A stretch of 62,000 nt of DNA from Symbiodinium natans. Lineage: Eukaryota > Sar > Dinophyceae > Suessiales > Symbiodiniaceae. Made by a program: the position numbers and the translations under genes. Where the stretch lies: positions 45,001 to 107,000 of the forward strand of contig CAJNDS010000105.1 in assembly GCA_905221605.1 (NCBI GenBank), read 5' to 3'. The notes beneath the pieces were generated by a model. It worked only from the letters and a program-made list of their open reading frames with translations. It had not been told where the DNA came from and made no database searches. Below, one piece after another: positions 24,288 to 36,284 of this stretch. Position 1 is the first letter of the stretch; the number at the start of each line of letters is the position of its first letter.

Positions 24288-24345
24288 GGGGCTGTTTCTG
24301 GTGGCACGCCCGGCCGACGACCTCTTAGCTGCTTTGAGGTCTTAG
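24288..24345 (+). CDS. Putative terminal exon, unrecognised
   Basis: Open frame GLFLVARPADDLLAALRS followed by TAG at 24343. It could follow DLHVR of the preceding candidate. Support is only composition and frame. Confidence 0.25.
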
Positions 24346-25626
24346 GAGTCCAGGGCCATTGCAGGATAGAGTTTAGGGGAATTTAGGGCTTAGGGCATAG
24401 GGCTTAGGGCTTTGGGTTTGGAGTTTAGGGTTAGGGTTTCGGGCTTTTTCGGGAATAATAAGGCTGAAGGGGATTTGATGGGGTTTACAGCGCCAAGAGG
24501 CATCCTTCAACAAAGCCTGCAGGCCCGAAAGCCGCAAGAAGCCCGAACAAACCCTAGCCGAAACCCTAAACCCCAAACCCCAAAACCCAAAACCCAAACC
24601 CTGACCCTAACCCTGAACCCCAGAAGCCTTAAGCCGCCACGAGCCCATACCCCCACACACGCTCCGACTGGTCCCTGGAAGCTTCGGCCCTAGCTTTTAA
24701 GGCCCAAGATGCAGCTTCAAGCCCACAGCCCACAAGAAAGACCAAAAGCCCCTTAGTTTAGTTCACTCAAAGACCCGTAGAGCTCAAGGTGTGTTGCTTA
24801 ATTAGGGGGTTTCGGAGAAAAAACCCAGAGACACCCCCCCCCCTCAGGAGTCCAAGTTTAGGGTTTTGTGGTGGGGGTAGAATCCCAAAACAGCTTTCGA
24901 AAGAAGTCCTAGCGGGGGCAGCTTACTTAGCCAAAGACTTGATTTTCCAACTGCTTGGCTCCCGAAAACTTTTTTCCAATGAGTCAAAAGGCCCAGAAAA
25001 GCCCCCATGCCCTGATCCCATGGTGAGAACCTTTGGCCATGGGGGGTGGCGGCTCGCGGCAGCTTTTAGACTATGAAGAAGCCGCCATGTCCCCAGTGCC
25101 GGATCAGGGTCCAATCAGGAAGCCAAAGCTCTCCTGAAAAAGGGGGACGGCCCTGACCCTAAACCCTAAACCCTACACCCTAAACCCTAAACCCTAAACC
25201 CTAAACCCCACAAGCCTCTCAGTTCAGATTCCCTGGAAGGTGGTGGGGTTGTTGGGGTTGAGGGTTTATTTCGGGTTTAGCTGCCCATGATCTGAACCTC
25301 ATGGCCACAAGTGCCACCAAGAGGCCTTGTTAAAATCAACCCCCGCTCCCCCTCCCCCCCACCCCTCCCCCTCGATGAAGACTAGATCCCTTTTTCACAC
25401 CCAAACCCTCTGCAATCAGAAATATCGCCCCCCTCCCAGATCCCTTGAATCACTCAAGGGCTTGGTTCATAAAGCGAAGGGGAACACTGCGATGAACAAG
25501 CGCCAAAGTTTCAAATCCCTTTGGGTTAGACTGCACCTACTCCTAAACCGTATAAACCTTAAACCCTTAACCCTACCTGTGGTTTGAGAGCTCGTGCCAC
25601 TTTTAGACGCTTAAAGGTACACTGCC

Positions 25627-25734
25627 GATATGGGGGTTCACGACATTAGGGGTACCTTGTTGGGGTCCTTACCTTAAGGGGATCCTACCACTTGGGGTCT
25701 ATATGGGTCCCTTATTCTCATAAACCCCCATATC
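25627..25734. mobile_element. MITE-like element, family C, copy 4
   Basis: Terminal inverted repeats ATATGGGGGTT / AACCCCCATAT, with AGGGGTACCTTGTTGGGGTC and AAGGGGATCCTACCA inside. This is the clearest intact copy of family C. Confidence 0.7.
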
Positions 25735-25926
25735 CCAATTACTTCCTCTTACTGTGTTCATCCAGGCCTACGACCTCCATGGGCTTAGGTTTAGGGTTTA
25801 GGCGGTGGTCTGCGTAGGGTTTTGGAGATTGAGTAGCGCAAAACCCCTACAGCCTCAAAGACGCTAAACCCTAAACCAAGAATCCTAAACCCTGAACCCT
25901 GAACCTAAACCTAAACTTCTAACCTT

Positions 25927-26003
25927 CTTCCCACGATCTCCTGCGCTGTTCGAGGTCCAGCTCCTTGGAACCGAGGACCCACTGCGCCTTGCAAAAGCTT
26001 GAA
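25927..26003 (+). CDS. Putative exon, unrecognised
   Basis: Frame FPRSPALFEVQLLGTEDPLR then LAKA and a stop. It is preceded by CCTAAACCTAAAC and followed by TTTAGGG (about 26040). A donor inside CTTGCAAAAG is possible. Confidence 0.25.
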
Positions 26004-26122
26004 GACCGTCCAAGCCTCCCAAGTCGCTTGGGTTTGGGGTTCAGGGTTTAGGATTTAGGATTTAGGGTTTAGGGTTTAGGGGTTACCTAAACCCTGAACA
26101 CTTTGGAGGAAGGTAATTGCAG

Positions 26123-26704
26123 GCTAAGATCTTTTACATAGACCTGATGGCCGATGGCCTGTGTCCGACCTTGCACACAGTATGGTGGTACCTCGAGTAC
26201 TCCCTACTCCCCCAAAATCCAAACCCTAAACCTGAGTCCAAGGAGCAGCATGTCAGGTATCAACTGTCTGCTGCATCGCGGCTCCAGCTTTACAGGCTAG
26301 GCCGCTTGCAACTCATCCCTCCAGCAGCTTCCCTGCTTAGTAAGCCCGCGTGCAAGCAGGAATCTCGGTCGGAACCCCAAAAAGGCAGCTACGTTGCAAC
26401 TATGATTGTGAAGCTACGACTCTTCAGCATTACGACATTCACGTCAGCTAAGACCCCTCCTTGTTCGAGCCGTCCTCTTACCATGGATCGGCAAGTCACT
26501 TTCGCATTTCCACCACAAGTCTTCGGCAAGCGCATCGCCGACACCTTCTCGGATGAGGATGATGAGAAGCTCAGGCAAAGGATACGAAGTAAGCTCGACG
26601 GGAAGGTGCATGGCGAGGCGGCCGTCGGCCACATCTTTTCTTTGGAGAATGGCGGTCCTACCTGCCGCGACAACGTCTTCATGCAGGACTTACTTAGCCA
26701 ATAG
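26123..26704 (+). CDS. Large exon or small gene, unrecognised protein
   Basis: Continuous frame of about 194 codons after GCAG at 26119-26122, ending TAG. It begins AKIFYIDLMADGLCPTLHTV and ends with a charged segment (RIADTFSDEDDEKLRQRIRS) and SLENGGPTCRDNVFMQDLLS. The middle crosses a CCCTAAACC fragment, so part could be intron. The ATG at 26483 (MDRQVTFAFPPQVFGKR) is an alternative start for a 74-residue protein. No family recognised. Confidence 0.4.
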   Translation, partial: AKIFYIDLMADGLCPTLHTVWWYLEYSLLPQNPNPKPESKEQHVRYQLSAASRLQLYRLGRLQLIPPAASLLSKPACKQESRSEPQKGSYVATMIVKLRLFSITTFTSAKTPPCSSRPLTMDRQVTFAFPPQVFGKRIADTFSDEDDEKLRQRIRSKLDGKVHGEAAVGHIFSLENGGPTCRDNVFMQDLLSQ

Positions 26705-27065
26705 CTGCTACTGTAACGGCAGACTTCATTGGGCTTCTAGGATTCTAGGAAGAAGAAGAAGAAGCAGAAGACGAACAAGAAGAAAACATAAGAAGAAGAA
26801 AACGTAGGAGTACCAAGGTTTTGTCCAAAACCCTAAGGCTCTAAAGTCTGCATAACTGTCGGAGAAGTAAGACTAGGAACCGGAGTAGGCCCTTGTTTCC
26901 TTTTTTTTTAGGGTTGTGGCTCCCTTATAACTCCCTTAAATCCAAAAAGGGTACCCTTTTTTATTCCTAGACCCTAAGCCCTAAGCCCTAAACCCTAAAC
27001 CCTAAACCCTAAACCCTAAACCCTAAACCCTTGTTTTTCCTAGGTTACTCCCGGGTTCTAGAAGA

Positions 27066-27135
27066 GGAATATCAATGGAACTCCGTGGCCCAAGATCTCT
27101 GGGACGAGCTGCACGTCGCCTTTGTTGGCCTGTAG
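27066..27135 (+). CDS. Putative terminal exon, unrecognised
   Basis: Frame EYQWNSVAQDLWDELHVAFV followed by GL and TAG at 27133. It is flanked by a CCCTAAA array upstream (26972-27033) and TTTAGGG downstream (27156 on), as for verified exons. It may end the gene that includes 26123-26704. Confidence 0.4.
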
Positions 27136-27272
27136 CTCACTACAGCCCAAGTAGGATTAGGGTTTAGGGTTGAGGGTTGAGGGTTTAGGGCTTAGGGTTG
27201 AGGGTTGAGGGCTGAGGGTTGTTTAGGGTTTAGGGTTTAGGTGCTGAATGTTTTGGTTTCAGAGTTTAAGTT

Positions 27273-27368
27273 GAGATGTTCCCCCTTATCCTGACAGTCC
27301 TTAATAGGGAGTATAGTATCCCCTGTGATAATCCCCATCACGGGCTGTTAGTATGCGGGGGAACATCC
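27273..27368. mobile_element. MITE-like element, family A, copy 2
   Basis: Starts GAGATGTTCCCCCTTATCCT and ends GTTAGTATGCGGGGGAACATC, imperfect inverted repeats of about 28 bp. Confidence 0.7.
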
Positions 27369-28201
27369 GAAAGTTTTGGGTTTCGGGTGTTGTGGTTCGG
27401 TCTCCAGTTCGAGTGTCCCGTGTTGCTGTTGCTTAGGAATTCGCTTTCAAAAGGGCTTCAACAAGGGCCCTAAGTTGAACGTGTTCATCTGTGAGGCAAG
27501 CTCCGAAAGCCCTAAACCCTAAATCCGGTGAACCCGAACTCTGAATAGGGAACAGGCTCAGGGGCCGACAACATTCTTTGATGAGATCGAGGAAATCATT
27601 GCTGTATAGGAGGGGGGGGGGGGCCCTACCTAATGCATCTGTGCGGGGTTCAGGGTTTAGGGTACGGCATGTCAAGGACGTCTACTTTCTTGCAAGCAAA
27701 GCAGGAAGTTTATGACAAGCCCTAAGCCAGATCCAGCCTAGAAAAACTCATTCCATCCTCCTTCCTCAACTCGAATCCCGACTCTGCCATAGCGTGGGGC
27801 GGTCACTTCTATGGACTGTGGCGTGAAGGTTTTGCCCTTCCCCCCTTAGGGTTTAGGCAGAGTACGTTGTTGTTTTGTGTTTGCTTCTTTTTTTGTTTCG
27901 GACAGTTGCGAAAGTTCAAGTGGTACTTGTAGCTTCCATTAGAGTCCTCAACCCGAAAGCCCTCAGCCCTAAACCTCACAAAACCCTAAATCCTAAACCC
28001 CCTAAAGCCTAAACTCACTGAACCTTAAAGACCCTAAACCCTACAGCCCCTCACTCTGTACCCGGTTCGACCCTAAACTCTGAACCCTAAAACCCCAAAC
28101 CCTAAACCCTAAACCCTGAACCCTGAACCCTGAACCCTGAACCCCAAACCCTAAACCTTAAACCCTAAACCCTAAACCCTAAACCCTAAACCCTACCCGA
28201 G

Positions 28202-31200
28202 GCAAAGAGCGGAAGCCGCCTTCAGTGCCGCGCAACTCGGGGTGAGTACCAGATTTTGGTTTTAGGGTTTAGGGTTTAGGGTTTAGGGTTTAGGGTTTAG
28301 GGTTTCGGGTTTAGGGTTTAGGGTTTAGGGTTTAGGGTTTCTTGCTTCGGGGGCTGTGGAGTGGTGTTGATAGGGTTGGGTTGAGGGTTGGGGTCGGTCT
28401 AGGCCAAGGCGGGTGCGGGTCAGGGATACATCAGGCGGAGCAGAGGGTTTAGGGCTTCAAGTCAGCTTCGGGCTGTGGGAGGGGAGGGGGGGTTAAGGTT
28501 TAGGGTTTAGGGGTTCGGGTTTAGGGTTTAGGGTGTAGGGTGTAGGGTGTTTGGGGGGGGGGGGGGGGGGGGGAGGACAACTTGCGAGAGGTTTTTAGGG
28601 CTCTTCCGTAGACACCCTCTTGCGCCATTTGTTTCAATCCCTCAGCCGCCCAATTTTCCAAGACCCTAAACCCTAAACCCCTAAACCCCTAAGCCTTAAC
28701 CCTAAGCCCTAAACCCTCAAAGATTAACCGTAATCCTAAACCCTAAGTCCTAAACTCCTAAACCCTCCTGAAGAAAAACGTTTGAGGCAGAAGTGCCCGG
28801 ACTTCTGCGAGGGTCGCTGGGCTGGCTGGACCTGCGAAGACATCCGACACTGGGCCGTAGGGTGAGGCTGTAGACTTGGGGTCTTTAGGATCCCCTAAAC
28901 CCTAAACCCTAAACCCTAAACCCAGGGTCTTGAGCCTTTAGGGCTCAGGGTGTTGTGGTCCAGGGTTTCGGGCTGAACTCCAGACGTGATGCTCACAGGT
29001 CCGAGGTCTCCGGTTCGTAGCAGTCACCGAAGAAGACGTGATTTTTTGAGGGTTTAGGGTTTAGGGTGTAGGGCTAGTCGCTGCATAATCCCAACCCTCT
29101 TGGCAACTGGGACCAGTACGAAATCCTGCGCCCTAAAACGTCCTAACCCGTTGATACGCCCCTATAGCCTTTCACCCCCCAAGCCCTCTGAATCCTAAAC
29201 CCCCCAAACTTCAAGCCCTCTAAAACCCTCAGCCCCTGACCTTATACCCAGAAACCAAAATACCTAACCTTGCTAACCCTAAACCCTAAACCCTTAACCC
29301 TTAACCCTAAAGTGTTTGCGAAGGAAAGAAGGGAGTCGACGAGTTTCGGAGGATGGGTCTCTGGGTGCGGGAGGCGGGCGGCTTTGTTCCTCAGCCGAGG
29401 AGTTTGGGGCTTGGGGGCGTTCAGGGTTTAGGGTTTAGGGTCTAGGGTGGCTTGGGGTTGTTTATGGTTTTAGTCATTGTTTTCTGTCTAGTGCTAGGTG
29501 TTTTAAGCTCTCGCGTCTCAGAATGAAGAGCTCGGCCACATTTCAGTTTTGCGCTTTTGTTGGCTCATGGGTTTAAGCCGTTTTGAACCCAAATGACCAA
29601 ACATGGTTTCTTTTGTCCCCAAAGGTTTAGGGTTTAGGGCTTAGGGCTTAGGGTTTAGGGTTTAGGGTTGGTGTAATGCCCAAACCATTTTTTGTTTTTT
29701 TTTTCCCAGCCTTGAGTACCGAGGATGCCAGATCACCTGCCATAAAGCGAGGCATGGTCGAAGTCCTACCGAGCGGCCTACCCGTTCCTTGGGCACGACA
29801 AGTACCGCAGAAGATTTTTGTCACGCACCTACCCTAAACCCTAAGCCCCAAACCCTAAACCCTCAGCCCTCGGTTGAAGTAGACGGAGCCTGTGCTACCA
29901 TCTTCCCCAAGGGCCCGCAGTGGGCCCTCATCACCTCCTTGTAGAGTTTAGACGCCCTTATCACCCTTCAAACACAAGCATGGTACCCTTTTGGTTCCTA
30001 GGATGCTCTGGTATTTTTTTGCGAAGTTCCTGAAGGATCTTAAGCCGTGCTGGGTCAGAATACAGTCCACAAGGTTGGCGTGCACGAGTGCCTACGCACC
30101 TACAGTGATGCCTGCTGGGATGGAGAGTCTAGTGAGGAGTGGTCTCCGCATCCCGGATGCCCATTTATGGATTATAGGGCTTGTAGGGGTTTAGGGATTA
30201 GGGATTAGGGATTAGGGATTAGGGTTTAGGGTTTAGGGTTCAGGGATTCTTTGGCCCGGCAATACCTTCGTTCCCTTTTTTTTTCAGGGGCTTGGATTCC
30301 CCACACACACACACGCGCACACCCCGAGAAACGGAAAAAGGAGGGCACCCTTTGGAACCTCAGGCGGATCGGGCGAGCTCGTATAAACCCAGCGAGTCAT
30401 CGTGGAATAGGGCTTTCGGGTTCTCAATCTTCGGGTTCATCCCGAAACCCCAAACCCGAAATCCGTAACCCAAAGCCCAAAATTGGGGGGTTTCAGAAAT
30501 TCGGGGTACCCCTTTTTTGGGGCTCCTTTAAGGGGATTCTATTCTATTTGGGGTGTAAAAGGGGTACCCCTATTTTGGGAAATACCCAAACTCGAAAACT
30601 GCACCCTAAAACCTAAACCCTAAACCCCAAACTCTAAACCCTAAACCCTTGCAAGGTACGGTGAGATCGACTTCCAAGAGGCCGAGGACTTCCCCCGAAT
30701 CATCGGCGCCCACGAGCTTCAACAGTTCCTGTCGGAAAGGCCTCGGCAGCAGGTGCTTGAAGCTGGGCTACTCTTGGCACCTTGTAGGGTCTAGGGTTTA
30801 GGGTTTAGGGTTTAGGGTTTAAAACATCCTAAACCCCCCACACTCCAGATCCTCCACCCCCGCCCCGCCAACAATCACAAGTAATTAAGGGTTCCCATAT
30901 AGAACCCCCTACGTATGCCTTATATAGTCCCTCTATATTACCTAGTAAGTAGCCCCTAAAGACTCCCTAAAGAACCCCTAAGGTCCTTTGAAGGGGTCCC
31001 TCCCTTAGTCCCTTGCCATAAGTCTCGCAGAGCCTTTGGCAGGGTTTAGGGTTTAGGGTTTAGGGTTGAGGGTTGAGGGTTTAGGGTTGAGGGTTGAGGG
31101 TTGAGGGTTGAGGGTTCGAGGAGCACTACGCCAGCCCCGCCGGCATGCAACGGCTAAGTGCCTGGGAAGGCCCTTGGGAGATTTTACATTTTCCTTTGTT

Positions 31201-31495
31201 GGGCTTTAAAAAATCATGTTCAGGAATAATAGACCCGAAGCCCTAAACCCTAAACCCTAAACCCTAAACCCTAAACCCTAAACCCTAAACCCTAAACCCT
31301 AAACCCTAAACCCTAAACCCTAAACCCTAAACCCTAAACCCTAAACCCTAAACCCTAAACCCTAAACCCGAACCCCTCTTCAAAGGGGCCAACCTAGGTG
31401 TGGAGCAGCCGCAGCTCTCCGTCAACCGGCGTGAGGTGCAGGTGGAACGTGGATCCGGAGGATCCTGCCCCTGCTTCGAATGCTACTTCATGTGA
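28202..31495 (+). CDS. Multi-exon gene of unknown function
   Basis: A series of short + strand exons: about 28202-28241 (QRAEAAFSAAQLG, donor GTGAGT), 28791-28862 (KCPDFCEGRWAGWTCEDIRH, donor GTGAGG), 28999-29047 (VRGLRFVAVTEEDVIF, possible GA donor), about 29752-29810 (AWSKSYRAAYPFLGHDKYRR), 29863-about 29942 (VEVDGACATIFPKGPQWALI), 30656-30783 (YGEIDFQEAEDFPRIIGAHE and on), about 31111-31153 (EHYASPAGMQRL) and 31385-31495 (ANLGVEQPQLSVNRREVQVE, ending in a Cys-rich CPCFECYFM and TGA). The 29863 and 30656 exons join in phase (two bases plus one give Leu). Most are bounded by CCCTAAA upstream and TTTAGGG downstream. I do not recognise the family, and the exons may belong to more than one gene. 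The C-terminal Cys cluster resembles lipid-modified tails, but that is speculation. Confidence 0.5.
28551..28574. repeat. Poly(G) run
   Basis: About 21 G residues in an intron of the unknown gene. Confidence 0.9.
30488..30590. mobile_element. MITE-like element, family C, copy 5 (diverged)
   Basis: GGGGTTTCAGAAATTCGGGGTACCCC, AAGGGGATTCTATTC and GGGTACCCCTATTTTGGGAAATACCC resemble family C. Confidence 0.45.
31239..31373 (-). repeat. CCCTAAA array
   Basis: About 19 near-perfect units ending just upstream of the terminal exon at 31385. Confidence 0.95.
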
Positions 31496-34279
31496 GGGCT
31501 TAGGGTTTAGGGTTTAGGGTTCCGGGGCCCCCCCCCCCCCCCCCTCCCTCCCCACTTGGGGTACTTCATCTTTGTAAGGAAATCTTGCTTAGGAAGATCG
31601 TTCTACAGAAGGGGTTTTAAACCCCGGAATGTACATGGCTTCGGATAGGGTCTATATGAAGCAGGGTATATATTTCTTGTACCCCCAAAAGGACACCAGG
31701 TATACACACTCACCAATATTAAAGAGGAACCTTATATACAGAAATATAAACCCTGCTTCATATGGTTTTAAGGTCCAAGGCCTATACATAGGATGCTTCG
31801 GAGAGAAGCTCCACATCGCCATGGGCATAACCGCCCCTGTAATTCGCACCACTTTTGCATCCCGTGTTCAAGGCCACGTCCTTGAGTTGCGTGGAAAACT
31901 CTCGTAGCTTAGGACAGTCCCCCACAGGGTCCAAGTACCACATGAGCCCCTGGCAAAATGACCTGGTAGGCCCTAAACCCTAAACCCGAAACTCCCTAGT
32001 CCTCGAGGATCCCAGCCTGAACCTACGTCCTGCGAGGGCAGAGTTGGAGGTTTAGTCTGGGTAGGTTTCCCTCTAGTAGATGCTTAGGTTCCCCTGATGT
32101 GACAGAGTCCACACTCAGTCCTAAGTGCACTCTAAACCCTAAACCCTAAACTAGATAGTCGAACCCTGAAAACCCGAAACCCCTACCCCGAACAGAACAA
32201 CCCCACTTCAGAACGCCCCATGGTCTCGGACCCTGTGAGTTTTTGTCGTGGTTTAGGGTTTAGGGTTCAGGGTCTAAGGTTTAGGGTTTAGGGTTTAGAA
32301 AGCCGTGAGCCGACCGCGGAGCGGTTGAATGTTACAGCCGGCCTTGGCGATCGTGTGGTCGCCCTGGCCTGACCCACGGATTTCTGCAGCTCCCTCAGTG
32401 GGCGGCCTTTAAGGAAAAAGGGCTTTTAGGGGCTTTCCTGGGACTCTCTACCACCTACAGTTTAATGGGTTAAACCTACTAGTTAAGGGGGCAGTTGCTA
32501 CTAAACTGTAAGGAAAAAGGGCTTTTAACATTTTAAGGCTTAGGGCTTAGGGTTGAGGGCTTAGGGCTTGAGGGTTGTAGCTGGGGGTTCAGGGCTTAGC
32601 GGGTTCGAAGCAGGAAGCCGATTTCTTCAGTAAGTTGCCACCTTGACGAAAACATCCATCCACCTGCACCGCACTTCCAGAAGGAGCGCCCTAAGGCACA
32701 CCAAAATCTCTAATCGTGTTTGTCTTGTGGGTTTGCAGCAGAAGAGTTTAGGGTTAGGGTTTAGGGTTAAGGGTCAAGGGTTAAGGGTTTAGGGCTAAGG
32801 TTTAGGGCGTAGAGTTTGGGTTTTCTTGAGGTACATTTTTCGGTTTTCGGGTGCAGTGCTAGCATGGCTCGGTTTTAGGAGGGCTTGTAGGGGTACAGTA
32901 CATTCTGTGTTCAGGGTGTAGTGTTTGTGGGGGGGGGGGGGGGGGGGTACACCGTAAGGCCATTTGCGTCACCTCCACGAGAAGGCTTCTGCGGGCAAGT
33001 GTTAGTCGGGTTGGAAGTTAACCCTCACCCGACGCCCTAAACCCCAAACCCCTGAGCTGAGGTACTGTTAGAGTATTTAGGCACCTGCCAGTAGAGTTCC
33101 AGACCCCCTTTTGATTCTCATCCCCAAGGCCGGCCCAAAACAGGAGAAAGGAGATGAAGCTCAGCTACCACAATGATAAGGGCACCATACTACCTAACAT
33201 TTACCATGTAACCCTATGACCGTGACTGCCCTTTGTAGGATCCTCAAACCGAACCTCAGTCTAAACCCTGCAAACCCCCAGAAGCCCGAAAGTGAATGCC
33301 AGGAGGTGGCACGGATTGAAGAGGGCTTCCATCGACTCTCTGTGCGTGGGGAGCACCGAGTCTGCAGCTGGCAAGGGGCTTCAGGGATTAGGGTTTAGGG
33401 TTTAGGAGTTGAGAGTTTAGGCTTTAGGGTTTAGGAGTTCGGGTTTAGGGTTTAGGAGTTTAGGAGTTTAGGAGTTAGGGTTTAGTTTTTAGGACTTCAG
33501 GGCCTGAGAGGGACTAGGGGCTTTGGGGGGGTTCAGGGGTCAAAAGGTTTAGGGGATTAGGGCTTTCATCCTAGGGCTCCGGGGGTTTGGGGTCTAGTTA
33601 CCAGGTTTAGTGGCTTAGGTTAGGTGTTTATCCTAAGGCCCCCCTGAGGCCCTGGCCTTATAATCCTGCCCTGAGCTCGCGGTCGAAACTTCTCTTTGCC
33701 TGGCCCAGGCTTAGACCGAGAGAGTTCCAAGCAGGCTTCCTGCACCTCGGCAGCGGCGTCGGAACGCCAGGGTTTAGGGTTGAGTCGAGGGTTTCGAAAG
33801 CTTAGAACCCCAAAATGGGCGCTTGTCCCTTTTTTTCGGATTTAGGTTCCCTGATAAGCCCCTTCAACCCACCCTTTGTATTCCAAGGCTACTCTTGAGT
33901 CGAAAGGCGTAGGCAGCTTGGGGCGCAGTAGGATTCTATGCTGCCGTTAGAGCTTTGGACTGGGCGGAGAGGAGCCCGCAGCTCTGGGAATTGTGTAGGG
34001 GGGTTTAGGGTTTAGGGTTTTGGCTTCAGGGTTTAGGGTTTAATTAGGCTTCATTGAATCATGTGTTGCCGTATGTTGCCATGGGGGGGCACGTGGGCTG
34101 TGGGGATGGTTGAGGGGTATACCCCGTTCGGAGTTGGGGAGGGTTTATGGTTTAGGGTTTGGCAACTTAGGGGTTCCGGAGTTTGTGAGAAGTTTGGGCT
34201 TCGGGGTGGAGAGTCTGGGCTCGAAGTTCGCCGCCTTCTCAGGGACGTCTTGCCTCAGTCTGTGGGCCGCTAGTCTTCG
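31496..34279. other. Repeat-rich DNA without a supported gene
   Basis: Contains a C-run (31528-31545), AT-rich unique DNA around 31620-31900 with weak open frames, TTTAGGG fragments, a G-run (about 32930-32947), and two AAGGAAAAAGGGCTTTTA direct repeats (32409 and 32511) around a TACAGTTTA..TAAACTGTA inverted repeat. An LHLGSGVGT-like reading near 33745 resembles a methyltransferase glycine loop but has no supporting neighbours. Confidence 0.4.
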
Positions 34280-34362
34280 GTGGCATTGAGCATTTTCTCG
34301 AAGTACTACAAGCCTCCTCAGCAACGCAAGGGTCCAAAGCCCAAGCCCGAGATTGAACGGAT
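34280..34362 (+). CDS. Putative exon, unrecognised basic segment
   Basis: Frame VALSIFSKYYKPPQQRKGPK followed by PKPEIER. Coding-like composition, but splice sites are not clear. Confidence 0.25.
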
Positions 34363-34879
34363 GCCCCCCCCCCACCCCCTGGCCCCTGCCCCACTTCCCC
34401 ACACACACCTCAGGAACCCTCAATCTTTTGAATGACAGTTGCCATAGCCGCGAGCCTTGGTCCTGAGTTTGGGGCTTCAACTCCCTAAACCCTAAACCCT
34501 AACCCGAAACCCGAAACCCTAAACCCGATAAACCCTAAACCCTACCCTAAACCCTACGCCCCCCCTAAGCCAAGAAAACGACTCAAGCGGGGTGAGCCAA
34601 GGAACTCGGGGGCTGGCGATCCTGTACCAGATGCCCTGGCAGAGGCTCAGCGGCGTAGGAGCCAGTAGGATTCTGGTTTGGGAACTTTGTGTTTAGGGTT
34701 TAGGGTTTAGGGTTTAGGGTTTAGGGTTTAGGGTTTAGGGTTTAGGGATGGCTCCAGAACCTTTGTCCAGAAGCCCACACCCCTAAACCCTAAGCCCTAT
34801 GCACAGGTGGGTGTGGGTTTGTGTGTGGCTCATGTGTTGTGCTGCTAGGCTTCGGAATCCAAAAGTCTGCCCCTGAACC

Positions 34880-34963
34880 TTAGACCCCAAACCCTAAACC
34901 CTAAACCCTAAACCCTAAACCCTAAACCCTAAACCCTAAACCCTAAACCCTAAACCCTAAACC
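34880..34963 (-). repeat. CCCTAAA array
   Basis: About 12 perfect units ending a few bases before the exon candidate at 34971. Confidence 0.95.
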
Positions 34964-34970
34964 TTGAGAG

Positions 34971-35054
34971 ATAGAAGCGTTTGCTGAAGGATGGCCCATC
35001 GCCATTTTTGCCATGTGGCGACTCCGGATGTTTCAGGGCCAGCACCTCTTCCTA
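34971..35054 (+). CDS. Putative exon with hydrophobic segment
   Basis: 28 codons, IEAFAEGWPIAIFAMWRLRM then FQGQHLFL, between GAGAG and a canonical GTGAGT donor at 35055. A CCCTAAA array lies upstream and TTTAGGG downstream. The hydrophobic run could be part of a membrane segment. Family unknown. Confidence 0.45.
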
Positions 35055-35248
35055 GTGAGTTCGGCGGCGCTGATCTTTAGGGGTTAGGGGTTTAGTGTTT
35101 CGGGTTTAGGGTTTAGGGTTTAGGGTAGCCTGCCAGGAATTGCAATGCTTAGGGATACGATACAGAATATGTGGTTCAGAGCAACCGTCATCATACCAAA
35201 ACACATAGCACAGCATCTGTTACTATAGGGGTCGGAAGAATAACTAGC

Positions 35249-35325
35249 AAGAATATTCCCTTATGGCCCCTTTGGATTTTTCTACAAGAACCCCCAAAAC
35301 CCTATCATACTTATTCAGGCCCCTG
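35249..35325. mobile_element. Family D element
   Basis: TATTCCCTTATGGCCCCTTT, AGAACCCCCAAAAC and TTATTCAGGCCCC follow the order of the tandem copies at 14.3 kb. Confidence 0.5.
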
Positions 35326-35713
35326 TATTAGAGTTTTTTGTTTGCGATGCCCCGAGCGTCTTGGCAGGCCCTCTTCAAATGCTTCGACTCAGACTCCACA
35401 GGCACCCTGACGGTACAGCAGCGTCTTGGCCGTACAGGAAGTCCCCAGCACCCCGGCACTCCCTAAGACCCGGAGAAAACAAAAAAACCTTAAAAACCTC
35501 AAAGACCCGAAACAACCCGAGAAAACCCTAAAAGCCTGAACAAATCCATGAAAGCAAACCCTGTAAACCCTCAAACCTTTGAGGCGCAAAGTTGAACTGC
35601 CCTCACAACCAACCCTGCTCTGCACCGGGCGCACAGGGCTTGTAGGGCTTGCGAGTATACCCGAAGAACCCCCAACAATGCAGATGCATGTTGTTGCCGA
35701 TGAGTCCCAATCC

Positions 35714-36284
35714 GAGCACCTGTTTAATTAATACCCCCCCCCCCCCATTTAAAGAGATTTTTGTTCGTCGAGAAGCCCGCCGGAAGACTACTTTCCATTG
35801 CGGGGGTTTTCGTATGGACAATACCACCACATTTAAAGACTTTTTTCTCCGGGCGGGGGGGGGGGGGGGCGGTGTGGGTAAAAATCTGTCGGCTTTCGTG
35901 TTTTTCTTTGTGAGCTGCAGTTTGCTTCGGTGAAGCTACCAATCTCCAAAGTAAAAGCAAGGAAGCCGAAGCTTTGTTTTTCTAGAAGCTTAGTTAGGCC
36001 CTTCAGAAAGCTAGGATTTCTTATGTGATTGCTTACTGGAGGAGAGAAGTTTTCATTCTTTCCTGAGCTACCCCTTATGGGCTCTTGCCCGCAAAGACAG
36101 CATCACATTTATCAAAAGGGACCACAATTATGGGAGGCCCTGGGGGGGACCCCTATTGTTTTCAATACATTCCTATTTTTTAACAGAGAATCAATACATT
36201 GCCATGGTCTTACTATTGCGGCGCCCTGCCTTTCTTATTGCCGTGCGGGGGGTGGGGGGCCTCCCCCCAATTAAACAGGTGCTC
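35714..36284. mobile_element. Possible non-autonomous element with 16-bp terminal inverted repeats
   Basis: GAGCACCTGTTTAATT at 35714-35729 recurs inverted as AATTAAACAGGTGCTC at 36269-36284. A C-run follows the left end and C/G-rich DNA precedes the right end. Inside are two CATTTAAAGA direct repeats. No transposase. Confidence 0.5.

Noticed and set aside
31620-31907. Overlapping frames of 92 and 66 residues on opposite strands
   Set aside because: AT-rich unique DNA without motif, splice context or flanking arrays.
33735-33780. DOT1-like methyltransferase loop (LHLGSGVGT)
   Set aside because: A single nine-residue match with no supporting neighbouring exon.
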